Below are positions 1 through 8,306 of a DNA stretch of 64,000 nt, in pieces (the first letter of the stretch is position 1; each line of letters starts with the position of its first letter). The stretch is from Chlorohelix sp037138995 (GTDB taxonomy: Bacteria; Chloroflexota; Chloroflexia; Chloroheliales; Chloroheliaceae), in the NCBI RefSeq assembly GCF_037138995.1, contig NZ_JBAXHI010000001.1:124001-188000 (forward strand), written 5' to 3'. Below the pieces are notes generated by a model. That model searched no databases. It saw only the letters and a program-made list of their open reading frames with translations, and was not told where the DNA came from. The position numbers and the translations under genes were made by a program.

Positions 1-264
1 GCTGAAGGTTCTGGTATTTGCGAATTGGCAGACCAAGCGGAAGCCCATCTAGCCTATCTGAAAAGCAGCGGTGAATACGGCAAGCGCGAAAAACTTCGCC
101 TGCGAGATGAGATGCTTTCACGCATAAGCGAGGAAATATTAATACGGCTGCTAAAATCGGAAAATGCGCCGGGCGGTTTGAAAGAGTTGCTTGAGCGAAT
201 TGAGCAGCGCGAATTGGATCTTTACGAAGCGGTTATAAAACTACTCAATGGAGCGCTCCAGTAG
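1..264 (+). CDS. C-terminal end of a MeaB/ArgK-type GTPase (partial)
   Basis: The reading frame is open from the first base, so this is the 3' end of a longer gene rather than an 87-residue protein starting at the TTG at 25. The visible tail (His-Leu-Ala-Tyr-Leu, a basic helix, then LDLYEAVIKLL before the stop) resembles the helical C-terminus of MeaB/ArgK P-loop GTPases, which protect and reactivate B12-dependent methylmalonyl-CoA mutase. The GTPase motifs lie outside the window, so the call rests on the tail alone. sbcD follows after 12 bases, probably in the same transcript. An unrelated helical C-terminus is the alternative. Confidence 0.55.
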   Translation, partial: AEGSGICELADQAEAHLAYLKSSGEYGKREKLRLRDEMLSRISEEILIRLLKSENAPGGLKELLERIEQRELDLYEAVIKLLNGALQ

Positions 265-276
265 CGGTAAAATCAA

Positions 277-1557
277 ATGCGCCTATTACATATTGCCGAC
301 ATTCATTTTGGCATCGAAACCTATTCGAGGGTAGATCCGCAAACGGGCTACCCTACGCGCCTACTCGATTTCATGTACGCCTTTGACCGAGCCATAGAAA
401 CAGCAATGGAAATGGGCGTGGATGCGGTTTTGTTCGCGGGCGATGCCTATAAAAGTCGCGACCCCAACCCTACCGTACAACGCGAGTTTGCTCAGCGAAT
501 CCAGCGCCTTGCCTCAAATGGTATTCCGGTTTATCTCTTGACCGGAAACCATGACCTACCAAGCATTAGCAATCGCGCCCATGCCATTGAAATTTTCCAG
601 ACTCTGCATGTGCCAAATGTGTATGTTGCACGCGAAATCGGGCTGACCTTAATCAAAACCAAAAGCGGACCACTTCAGGTAGTCGCACTCCCATGGGTTA
701 CACGCGCCGGATTAATTGCCAAAGAAGAATATCGCGGCAAAGCTATGGAAGAGTTAAATGAATTAATGACTGTGCGAATAACCAACGCCCTAAACGCCTT
801 TATCACCAAGCTCGACCCGCAAATACCGGCAGTGCTGGCAGCACATGCTACTATCGCCGGATCGGTTTTTGGTCTCGAACGCTCGATAATGTTAGGTCAA
901 GATTTGGTAATCCAGAAAAGTATGCTAAGCGCATCTCGTTTTGATTACGTAGCGGTTGGGCATATCCACAAACATCAGCATTATGAAGTGGATGGCGTTT
1001 CCATCGTGTATCCCGGCAGTATCGAACGAATAGATTTTGGCGAAGAAAAAGAAGATAAAGGCTTCGTAATTGTGGATATTAATGATCAGGGCGGTGGGCG
1101 TGCGTCGCGCAACACTACTTGGGCATTCCATGCCGACCACCAGACGCGCCCTTTTCGCACGCTGGAATTAGATATAAAGCAAGTTGAAAGTGATGGGTTG
1201 GTAACCCCCACTACGGCAATTATACAGGCGTTACAGCGTGAAGCTAGTAAGTGGGAAAACGGCTTGAACGAAGCAATCGTTCGCCTCAAAATCAAATTGC
1301 GACCGGAACAAGAAGGGCAAGTGCGCGAAGATGAAATAAGGCGCGTCTTGCATGAAATGAAAGTTTACCTAGTTGCTGCTATCAGTCGGGAAGTAGATAA
1401 ACCGCGTAGGACTCGCCTCGCAGGACTAGAAGTAGAAGAATTAACGCCACTTCAACTACTCGAAAAATACCTTCAAAGTAAGCAGGTTGACTCGCGCCGC
1501 ATCGAGATTTTGCTCAAACATGCCCGCGATATCATCAACCCAATAGGCTCTCAATAG
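277..1557 (+). CDS. sbcD: SbcD/Mre11-type DNA exonuclease subunit
   Basis: This is a calcineurin-like metallophosphoesterase of 426 residues, close to the usual SbcD length. The metal-binding motifs appear in order: Asp8 and His10 (LLHIADIHFG), Asp56 (FAGDAYKSRDPNP), Asn91-His92-Asp93 (TGNHD), His190 (AAHATIAGS) and Gly228-His229-Ile-His231. SbcD with the SMC-like ATPase SbcC processes DNA hairpins and protein-blocked ends. No sbcC lies downstream: the next gene is an unrelated TPR protein behind its own promoter, so sbcC must be elsewhere. The family call is firm from the motifs; the partnership with SbcC is general knowledge of the family. Confidence 0.9.
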   Translation: MRLLHIADIHFGIETYSRVDPQTGYPTRLLDFMYAFDRAIETAMEMGVDAVLFAGDAYKSRDPNPTVQREFAQRIQRLASNGIPVYLLTGNHDLPSISNRAHAIEIFQTLHVPNVYVAREIGLTLIKTKSGPLQVVALPWVTRAGLIAKEEYRGKAMEELNELMTVRITNALNAFITKLDPQIPAVLAAHATIAGSVFGLERSIMLGQDLVIQKSMLSASRFDYVAVGHIHKHQHYEVDGVSIVYPGSIERIDFGEEKEDKGFVIVDINDQGGGRASRNTTWAFHADHQTRPFRTLELDIKQVESDGLVTPTTAIIQALQREASKWENGLNEAIVRLKIKLRPEQEGQVREDEIRRVLHEMKVYLVAAISREVDKPRRTRLAGLEVEELTPLQLLEKYLQSKQVDSRRIEILLKHARDIINPIGSQ

Positions 1558-1574
1558 GTTTTCCGACTAAAGTA

Positions 1575-1603
1575 TTGCCATTCTATATAGTTTACCTTAT
1601 AAT
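1575..1603 (+). promoter_or_regulatory. Predicted sigma-70-type promoter of the large TPR gene
   Basis: A TTGCCA -35 element (one mismatch) is separated by 17 bases from a perfect TATAAT -10. It lies about 64 bases ahead of the start codon at 1667 and follows the sbcD stop, so the TPR gene probably has its own transcript. Confidence 0.65.
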
Positions 1604-1666
1604 TACGCTACATAACTAATTTTATGTAAATAATGAGACACAATTAAATTAGCAGGAATAACTCCA

Positions 1667-4600
1667 ATGGCGGGCGAACGAGTTAAACTCGATGAGATTA
1701 TTAATCAGGCTAAGCAACTCATGGAGAATGGTGAGCCTGATAAGGCAGTTTTGTTATGCCAGCATGTTTTCCGCTATTACCCTCGTTGCCTTGAAGCTAC
1801 ACGCCAAATGGGCGAAGCTTATACTGAGAAGCGGTTGCTGGAAGAAGCGGATAAACTGTTCTCTTACGTGCTGGCAGCAGACCCTCATGACGTGCTGGGC
1901 TATGTAGATAGAGGTTTTATTGCTTATGAGCGGGGCAATATTGACAACGCTATAGTTTATTATGAGCGTGCGCTAGAGCTTGACCCCAACATAGAACAAT
2001 TGCGGGTAGAGTTACTGCGTCTATACCGCGAGCATCAAGGTATGGAGCGTCCGCGCTTGCGCCTCACCAAAGCCGGATTGGCGCATCAGCGTATCCGCGA
2101 TGGTTTTTTCAGCCAAGCGATTGATGAGTTTCTCGCAATCCTTCGCGAAACCCCCAACCGCATAGATATTCAAACCGGACTGGCAGAAGCCTACTGGCGC
2201 AATCGCGATTACTACCGTGCAGAGCAGCTTTGCCGCGAACTGCTGGAAGAACAACCCTACCTGATTAAATGTAACCTGATTTTGTGGCATATTTACGGGG
2301 TTCGCCGCCGCGAAGAAAGAGCCGCCGTCTATCTGGAAAAAGCGCAAGCACTTGACCCCCTGTACCTAGTAGCCGAACGTCTCTTTGAAGACCCTGCCGC
2401 TTCGGATGGAGCATTAAATTATCTGGCAATGTTAGGGGCTGCCCAATTGCCGCCGCCTGATTGGTCGAAACTCGAAGCCGAAAAAGAAAACCAGCCTCTA
2501 TTACCAGCATGGGTTACTGCCGATGCCGCAACCGACCTACAACTGGGCTTGAAAGGCGTAAACCCCGATGAAGAGGAGAAAAGCACCTTTAAAGAGCTTA
2601 CCGGAGAAAATGACTGGTTCGAGCGCCTGTTAGCAGAGAGCGAAGCGGTTGCAGAGCAGGAAAATAAGGCACAGGAAGAAATCGAAGCAATCGCGGAGCT
2701 TGAAAAAATCAGGCGGGGTGATGAGGATAGTGCATTCGATAGTTTCTTTGATGACATAGATATACCGCATGCTGCAACCCTTGCTCCGTCGCCACCCTCA
2801 TTTGCGCCGAAAGTAGCTGAGGAAGAACTTGCAGGACTACAACCTTTCAGTTTCGACATCGAGCAGGAAGATTTAGAATTAGTAGATTTTGCGGCTTCAG
2901 CTTATCCAACGGGAGTGAGTATCCCTACCGCCGAGACCGACAATCAAGAAAAATCGAGCGCGTCTAACGAACTATTTGACCTGTTTGATGTAGAAGATTT
3001 TACCCCTACCCCAAATCTAGCTACCAAGCTGTCAGTATTTAAAGAGTCTTTTCAAGAACAATCCCTTGAACCAGCTTTAGAATTTGAGCATGAACTTAGC
3101 GGAGTGGAACAACCGCCTGTAATCAACCCTGACCAAGAAGAAATTGCGTATGATAATTCATATTTTGAGAATCTATTTGTAGAACAGCAGATACCTGCAA
3201 AGGTCAATGGAAAAGAAGCAATAGCTGAATTTATTGATGAGGAATGGGCTGTTCATGCTGAAACTGGCACTCCCGGTATAATTCAGGAGCATGCTTTCCA
3301 TATGCGCGATGAGCGTGGTCCAGAACCTGTATATGCCGCCGAAGAAATAGCCAAAAGTACAAATATTCCACCCATAGGGGTGTTGGAAGAGGAAGTATTA
3401 CAAACCGAAAGTAGTATAGCTTCCTCAGATAGCAAGGAGATTGAGGAAATGCCTATCAAAAGAGGCAAACCGGAAGAAGAAGGCGATTTATTTGATTGGG
3501 AGCGAGAAGAACTTCCGGATTACTTGCTGCCTTATGCAATGAATGAGCAAGAAGCTGAAAAGCTTAGTTTTCAGCAAGAAAACCCTCCGATTGAGGATGT
3601 TTCTACATCACCTGCACGCATCCGCCCACGCGAAATTACTCTTGGCGGTAATGACCTTCCTGATTGGCTAAACCCCGGCGCAAGTCAGCAGAGTACAACC
3701 GCTCGTGAAAATATGAGGGGTTCAAGCAGCAGTATGACACCAAGCGATCTTCCTAATTGGGTAGATAGTACGCTGGAAGGGCAGGCACATCCCACCGCTA
3801 CGTTCAACCCCACTCCCGGAGATTTTGGGCTGGATGAATTACAGCCTTTCTCGCTTGAAGAATCGGGAGTATTTGCCGCGCCCGTCCCACAAGTACCTAC
3901 GCCACCACAGGCAGCGCCACAAACGCCACCGCCAACCCTAAATAACCAACCGTTGCATGCTTATATCCCAGATGATAGGGACTTTAACACGCCCACAGCC
4001 CCGATTTCACCTTTTAAAGATGATGATGATCTTATCCCATTCTCTTTTGAAGATATTACCGGACAACCGCCCAATCTTGGTTTTGGAACCCAAGCTACTG
4101 CGCCTTTCAAGCCACCGGTGCAACCTGTCTCAGTGCAACCAACTACAGCTTTCTCCATGCCTTCCGGTTTGGAGGATATGGATGATTTGATACCTTTTAA
4201 TCCTTTTGAAGAAGCGGTCGAGAAAACCCAGAAGCCAACACAAGCGCCGATTCCACCTCAATTCAACCAACCCTCGGCGACTAATCCTTTTGGAACGCCC
4301 CGCGGTGGCACTCCCCCGACTTCACCTTTTGAAAGTTGGGGAAATCTGGATGATCTAGAACCATTTACCTTTGAGGAGGAAGTATCCGGCGCGAGTTCCC
4401 AAACCGGAAGCCCTTCCGGAGCTTTAAAGCCGCAAGGCTTCCAAGATATGAGCGGAATGAAGCTAAATGATTTATCATCCGCCACTTCTCAGGACAACTC
4501 CACAACCGGAATACCCAGTTTTGGTGGACTTTCCTCAATCCCATCGCAACAGCTTCCATTCTCCGAGGAGTCATCTTTAGATGACTTGGAAGGAGTGGAT

Positions 4601-6544
4601 CTTGAACCATTTTCGCTGGAAGGATTCGAATCAATACCCGGTTTGGGCAAAGGCAAACCAGCTTTGCGTCCCGATTACCAGCCAGAACCTTTTATGCCTT
4701 CTACTACACGTCGTCCGCGCGAACCTGAACCGGAAGTAGAACCCGGACAAGAACGACCGTTGCGCCGCTTTAGTTGGCTGGAAAATCGCAAGAGAAAATC
4801 ATCAGAATCTGAATCTGATGCCGAAGAAGCGAAGTCGAAAGGTTCAATGTTTGAACGAATGGCAGCACGCCATCGCCAAAGCGAAGAGCAAGGGCAGATT
4901 CCAGCTGAATCGGTTAAGCATGAAGAACCTGTACCACAAGAGTTCGATATTTTCCCATCATTTGAAGAAATCGAGCGACTGGCAGCAACAGGCGCAACCA
5001 GCCTTAACGAAGATGAAGCGCTATTATCTGAGCAAAGTGACATCCTAGAAAGCTTCACAACTGCTACGAATCAATCCGATTCTTTTGGGGAAGAAGAGAT
5101 TCCAGCTTTCAAACCGGAGCTTGAAGCCGAAATGCAAACCGCCTTTACCGAAGGTGTTGCTGAAACTCAGGTTGAGCAGGAAGTTTTTGATTTAGGAGAG
5201 TTGCAATTCGATCAGTTTGACCTGAATGAATTTGCGCCTACTACTCAGAAAACGCAAGAACCGCTTGAAGAAGCCGAGCCGTTCAGCTTTAAACCGGACG
5301 AAACTGTTACTGAAGCAGTTACTCCCGCGATTGAAGACGAATTGTTCCCGCTCATTTTCGATGAGGAAGCGAAACCATTCGAGCCGATTGCTGCTGAACC
5401 GTTTGATATTAAAGCGGAAAGCGATTTCAGTTTTGCTCCATTTCTTACAGCCGAAGAAGCACCCACCTTCTATGCTGAGCCGAAACCAACCGAACCGTTC
5501 AGCTTTGATAATCTGTTTGCTGAACCTTTTGAAAAGGTGCAAAAACCAGCAGCCGAAGAAATCCCAACCTTCCAAGCTGAACCAGAACCAACCGAACCGT
5601 TCAGCTTTGATAACCTGTTTGCTGAACCAGAAGTAAAAGCGCAGGAACAAAAACCAGCAGCCGAAGAAATCCCAACCTTCCAAGCTGAACCGGAACCAAC
5701 CGAACCGTTCAGCTTTGATAACCTGTTTGCTGAACCAGAAGTAAAAGCGCAGGAACAAAAACCAGCCGAGCTAGATTTATTGGGTGACTTTTTCAATGAA
5801 CCGGAATTTATGCAGCCTATCGATGAAGGGCTGGCAATGTTCCACCCTGAACCGGAAGAAACGCAGCCTACTAGCAATTTAATGTCATTTGAAGAAGCTT
5901 CTAAAGCCTTCGGTATTACATTACCGGAGCAAGTGCCGCAAGAAGAATTTCCTGACTTCGATTTCGAATTGGCAATGCAGCCCGAAGCTGAGAATAATCT
6001 AACTGACTTCACACTTGAGCATTTTGAAGCGCCGGTTGAAGAATCCTATGCTGAAGCCTTGCCACAGCTTCCAGAAACAGAACTTGCTTCGGTTGAGGAA
6101 TACAAACCAGCGTATGAGACAGAAATTCAGCCTATACCTGTAGAAGAACAGGAAACGCAAGAGGCTGCTACTCCGGTTGAGGCTGAAACGCTACAAGTGA
6201 ACGAGGCAGAATTAATTACCGCAGAATCGGCACCCGTATCAGATTTAGCAGATTATCTAAACCGGGTACAGAATAGCCCGCGAGATTTCTCCGCCAATTT
6301 TGAGCTTGGCAGAGCTTATATGCAGCAAAAAGACTATAAGCAAGCCCTCGAATATTACGCTATGTCAATAAAACTGGCGGATAAAAGTGCCATTGATAAT
6401 ATAGTGGCTAAATTGCAAGAAATGTCTTCCCAATCCACTGAATTGCCGCGCTACCATCGTGTTCTAGGCGATGCCTATATGAAGCAAGGACATTATCACT
6501 GGGCATTAAGCGAATATAGCAAAGCGCTGGGTACAAAGAAATAA
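1667..6544 (+). CDS. Giant TPR protein with long acidic disordered linker
   Basis: A 1,625-residue protein. The first ~240 residues form tetratricopeptide-type helical repeats and the last ~100 form another TPR pair (FELGRAYMQQKDYKQALEYY; YMKQGHYHWALSEYSKAL). Between them lie ~1,250 residues of Pro/Glu/Gln/Phe-rich low-complexity sequence, almost certainly disordered. The linker carries a recurring short motif, x-Pro-Phe-Ser-Phe/Leu (LQPFSFD, LEPFSLE, LIPFSFE, TEPFSFD), and a few Pro-x-Trp-Leu/Val sites (LPDWLNP, LPNWVDS). There is no signal peptide or membrane segment, so it is probably cytoplasmic. A Roadblock gene follows 65 bases later. TPR ends plus a motif-studded linker suggest a scaffold; no enzymatic domain is visible and the function is unknown. 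Confidence 0.85.
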   Translation: MAGERVKLDEIINQAKQLMENGEPDKAVLLCQHVFRYYPRCLEATRQMGEAYTEKRLLEEADKLFSYVLAADPHDVLGYVDRGFIAYERGNIDNAIVYYERALELDPNIEQLRVELLRLYREHQGMERPRLRLTKAGLAHQRIRDGFFSQAIDEFLAILRETPNRIDIQTGLAEAYWRNRDYYRAEQLCRELLEEQPYLIKCNLILWHIYGVRRREERAAVYLEKAQALDPLYLVAERLFEDPAASDGALNYLAMLGAAQLPPPDWSKLEAEKENQPLLPAWVTADAATDLQLGLKGVNPDEEEKSTFKELTGENDWFERLLAESEAVAEQENKAQEEIEAIAELEKIRRGDEDSAFDSFFDDIDIPHAATLAPSPPSFAPKVAEEELAGLQPFSFDIEQEDLELVDFAASAYPTGVSIPTAETDNQEKSSASNELFDLFDVEDFTPTPNLATKLSVFKESFQEQSLEPALEFEHELSGVEQPPVINPDQEEIAYDNSYFENLFVEQQIPAKVNGKEAIAEFIDEEWAVHAETGTPGIIQEHAFHMRDERGPEPVYAAEEIAKSTNIPPIGVLEEEVLQTESSIASSDSKEIEEMPIKRGKPEEEGDLFDWEREELPDYLLPYAMNEQEAEKLSFQQENPPIEDVSTSPARIRPREITLGGNDLPDWLNPGASQQSTTARENMRGSSSSMTPSDLPNWVDSTLEGQAHPTATFNPTPGDFGLDELQPFSLEESGVFAAPVPQVPTPPQAAPQTPPPTLNNQPLHAYIPDDRDFNTPTAPISPFKDDDDLIPFSFEDITGQPPNLGFGTQATAPFKPPVQPVSVQPTTAFSMPSGLEDMDDLIPFNPFEEAVEKTQKPTQAPIPPQFNQPSATNPFGTPRGGTPPTSPFESWGNLDDLEPFTFEEEVSGASSQTGSPSGALKPQGFQDMSGMKLNDLSSATSQDNSTTGIPSFGGLSSIPSQQLPFSEESSLDDLEGVDLEPFSLEGFESIPGLGKGKPALRPDYQPEPFMPSTTRRPREPEPEVEPGQERPLRRFSWLENRKRKSSESESDAEEAKSKGSMFERMAARHRQSEEQGQIPAESVKHEEPVPQEFDIFPSFEEIERLAATGATSLNEDEALLSEQSDILESFTTATNQSDSFGEEEIPAFKPELEAEMQTAFTEGVAETQVEQEVFDLGELQFDQFDLNEFAPTTQKTQEPLEEAEPFSFKPDETVTEAVTPAIEDELFPLIFDEEAKPFEPIAAEPFDIKAESDFSFAPFLTAEEAPTFYAEPKPTEPFSFDNLFAEPFEKVQKPAAEEIPTFQAEPEPTEPFSFDNLFAEPEVKAQEQKPAAEEIPTFQAEPEPTEPFSFDNLFAEPEVKAQEQKPAELDLLGDFFNEPEFMQPIDEGLAMFHPEPEETQPTSNLMSFEEASKAFGITLPEQVPQEEFPDFDFELAMQPEAENNLTDFTLEHFEAPVEESYAEALPQLPETELASVEEYKPAYETEIQPIPVEEQETQEAATPVEAETLQVNEAELITAESAPVSDLADYLNRVQNSPRDFSANFELGRAYMQQKDYKQALEYYAMSIKLADKSAIDNIVAKLQEMSSQSTELPRYHRVLGDAYMKQGHYHWALSEYSKALGTKK
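5450..5761 (+). repeat. 108-bp in-frame tandem repeat inside the TPR gene
   Basis: Two near-identical 108-bp (36-residue) units occupy 5546-5653 and 5654-5761. A shorter, more diverged 96-bp unit precedes them at 5450-5545. Each unit encodes one TEPFSFDNLFAEP motif flanked by acidic, Pro-rich spacer. The near-identity of the last two units at DNA level indicates a recent duplication or ongoing copy-number change. Confidence 0.9.
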
Positions 6545-6609
6545 AGCTCAAGTCGGCAACACTTACATAAAATGCCGTCGCCGGGAAAATGCGGCGGTTA
6601 GGAGAGGCA

Positions 6610-6957
6610 ATGGCTAAGTATTTTGAGGAATTGGTTAAACTTGACGGAGTTATTGGCGGTCTCCTTGTTGGAAAAGATGGTTTGGTAGTTCAGAGCCTCA
6701 TGATAGAAGAGGAAGACGCTGAAATATTAGGTGCGATGGCAGCCAGCACTTTTGATACAGTAGCACGTACAACTGAAAGGTTGGGTATTGGCAAGCTAAA
6801 TGATGCAATCGTAGGCGCGGCGGAAGGCTCATTGCAAATGCGCGAAGCAGGAGATTTGGTACTGGTCGTCATTTGCCAACCTCCTTACAATGTGGGCGAA
6901 GTGCGACTGGCGATGGCAAAAGCGGCACGGCGGGCGCGAGACGATTTTCAAGAATAG
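6610..6957 (+). CDS. Roadblock/LC7-domain protein
   Basis: A 115-residue single-domain protein of the Roadblock/LC7 (MglB-like) fold: an N-terminal helix, the strand pair IGGLLVGKDGLVVQSLM, a long helix (ILGAMAASTFDTVARTTERLG), then strands around GDLVLVVICQPPYNVGEVRLAM. Members of this family dimerise and regulate small Ras-like GTPases or act as signalling scaffolds. The start was set at ATG 6610 because AGGAGAGG sits just ahead; an in-frame ATG at 6589 lacks such a site. No small GTPase gene is adjacent. Its position after the giant TPR gene suggests the two may work together, which is inference. Confidence 0.82.
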   Translation: MAKYFEELVKLDGVIGGLLVGKDGLVVQSLMIEEEDAEILGAMAASTFDTVARTTERLGIGKLNDAIVGAAEGSLQMREAGDLVLVVICQPPYNVGEVRLAMAKAARRARDDFQE

Positions 6958-7019
6958 CGCGTTTGCCCTTTTGCCCAAAAAGTATTATCCTTATATCGCT
7001 TTTGTAAAATAATTGAAGT

Positions 7020-7060
7020 AGCCCAAACGCGGTGCCAAGTTCCGCTTTTGGGCTGTTTTA
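7020..7060 (+). terminator. Rho-independent terminator between the Roadblock gene and ndk
   Basis: AGCCCAAACGCGG pairs with CCGCTTTTGGGCT (one mismatch) around a 9-base loop and is followed by GTTTTA. It lies 60 bases after the Roadblock stop and separates it from ndk. Confidence 0.6.
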
Positions 7061-7096
7061 TGGCTTGAGTTTTGCAATATAAGGAGAATTAAACAA

Positions 7097-7552
7097 GTGA
7101 GCCTCGAACGAACCCTGATTATTGTTAAACCTGATGGTGTACAGCGTGGCTTGACCGGTGAAATTATCAAACGTTTTGAGCAACGCGGCTTAAAATTTGT
7201 CGGTATGAAGTTGATGCACATTTCAACTGAACTTGCCAATAAACACTACGGAATCCATCAGGGTAAACCCTTCTTCGAGGGGTTGGTAAAGTACATTACC
7301 AGCAGCCCGGTATTGGTAGCAGTCCTCGAAGGCAAAAAAGCAATTGAAGTCGTCCGCAACACAATGGGTTCCACCAACCCGGTATCTGCCCCTCTTGGTA
7401 CAATTCGTGGTGATTTGGCAGTAGAAATTGGGCGCAACCTAGTACATGGTTCTGACTCGCCGGAGAATGCAGCGATAGAAATCAATCTTTTCTTCAAACC
7501 CGAAGAATTGGTAAGCTACGAACGCGACACCGATAAATGGATTATGGAGTAA
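7097..7552 (+). CDS. ndk: Nucleoside diphosphate kinase
   Basis: This cytoplasmic enzyme transfers the gamma-phosphate of ATP to nucleoside diphosphates through a phospho-histidine. The 151-residue length is typical. The family landmarks are present: ERTLIIVKPDGVQRG at the N-terminus, the nucleotide-binding RNTMGSTNP segment, and the active-site stretch NLVHGSDSPENA with its catalytic His. The start is GTG, preceded by AAGGAG at a suitable distance. It is flanked by a terminator upstream and a non-coding stretch downstream, so it appears monocistronic. Confidence 0.97.
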   Translation: MSLERTLIIVKPDGVQRGLTGEIIKRFEQRGLKFVGMKLMHISTELANKHYGIHQGKPFFEGLVKYITSSPVLVAVLEGKKAIEVVRNTMGSTNPVSAPLGTIRGDLAVEIGRNLVHGSDSPENAAIEINLFFKPEELVSYERDTDKWIME

Positions 7553-7772
7553 AAAGCAGCTTTTCCACAAAGCTGTAATGAGCATAGGTACGTTCGATAG
7601 AATCGGGCGTGCCTATCGAACGCGATTCGCCACCTAAGCAAGTTCAGTAGAAAAATTCTATTTGCATTTTTACCGATAAAAAGATATATTCTAAATAGAA
7701 CAAAGACTCTATTACAATTAACTAGAATGGAGAAAACGAAAAGATTTAGTGCTTGGTGAAGTTTTCATCTCT

Positions 7773-8293
7773 ATGAAAGACTTACTACAATTAGCTAAAG
7801 GGGTTGAAAAAAATCCCTTGCAACATTACGCCCAAAAGAAATCGTTAATTTTATAGTAGAACCTGACGAACGCGAATGGAAAAATGAATGGCGCGTGCAA
7901 CTTTTGCAGTACAATTTATTTGACCTTGATGATAAAGGACAAGGTAAAGAAAGAAGAATTATTAGAAAATTACCGTATAAATATTCTTATGAATTTCTAA
8001 CCGAGAGAGATTCCCGCCCTAGAAAACTAATGATAGAAGATTGGGAAATTGGTGCTCTTTATTGGAATTGTCTTGCTCTCACTGGAGATGAGAATGAGGC
8101 AAATAAACTTGTAAGAAAAAAATATTTTGATGATTTTGTTTCAAAAAATGATCTCTATTTCTTCTTGGGAACAACGTTACAATACCATATCAAAAATGCT
8201 CCTAACCCCTTCTTGATAATTGGAGTATTTTACCCGCCAAAATCAGGAACTGAAGAGCAACAACTATCTATGATAGATTTATTCAATTTGTAA
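7773..8293 (+). pseudogene. Conserved hypothetical gene split by a frameshift at an A7 run
   Basis: The downstream frame (open from 7808 to the stop at 8293) encodes a coherent soluble protein with segments such as IVEPDEREWKNEWRVQLL, MIEDWEIGALYWNC and PNPFLIIGVFYPP. It has no start codon before a GTG at 7895, although the protein-like sequence begins earlier. ATG 7773 in another frame gives MKDLLQLAKGVEKNP and runs into a stop. The two frames would join smoothly near the run of seven A at 7807-7813, giving about 170 residues. I do not recognise the family. It is more AT-rich than its neighbours, a possible sign of transfer. Alternatives are a sequencing error, a genuine pseudogene, slippage at the A run, or a shorter gene starting at GTG 7895. 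Confidence 0.55.
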
Positions 8294-8306
8294 GAAATAA
8301 AAAGTT

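Noticed and set aside
925..1295. Two antisense open frames within sbcD
   Set aside because: They lie opposite a well-supported gene, have no ribosome site, and their products have no recognisable domain.
5192..5758. A 188-residue open frame antisense to the repeat region of the TPR gene
   Set aside because: It mirrors the tandem repeat in another frame, has no start signal, and its Phe-rich composition is a by-product of the sense codons.
7591..7622. 10-bp inverted repeat CGTTCGATAG / CTATCGAACG after ndk
   Set aside because: It could be a terminator or operator but has no T tract and competing pairings, so I did not list it as a feature.
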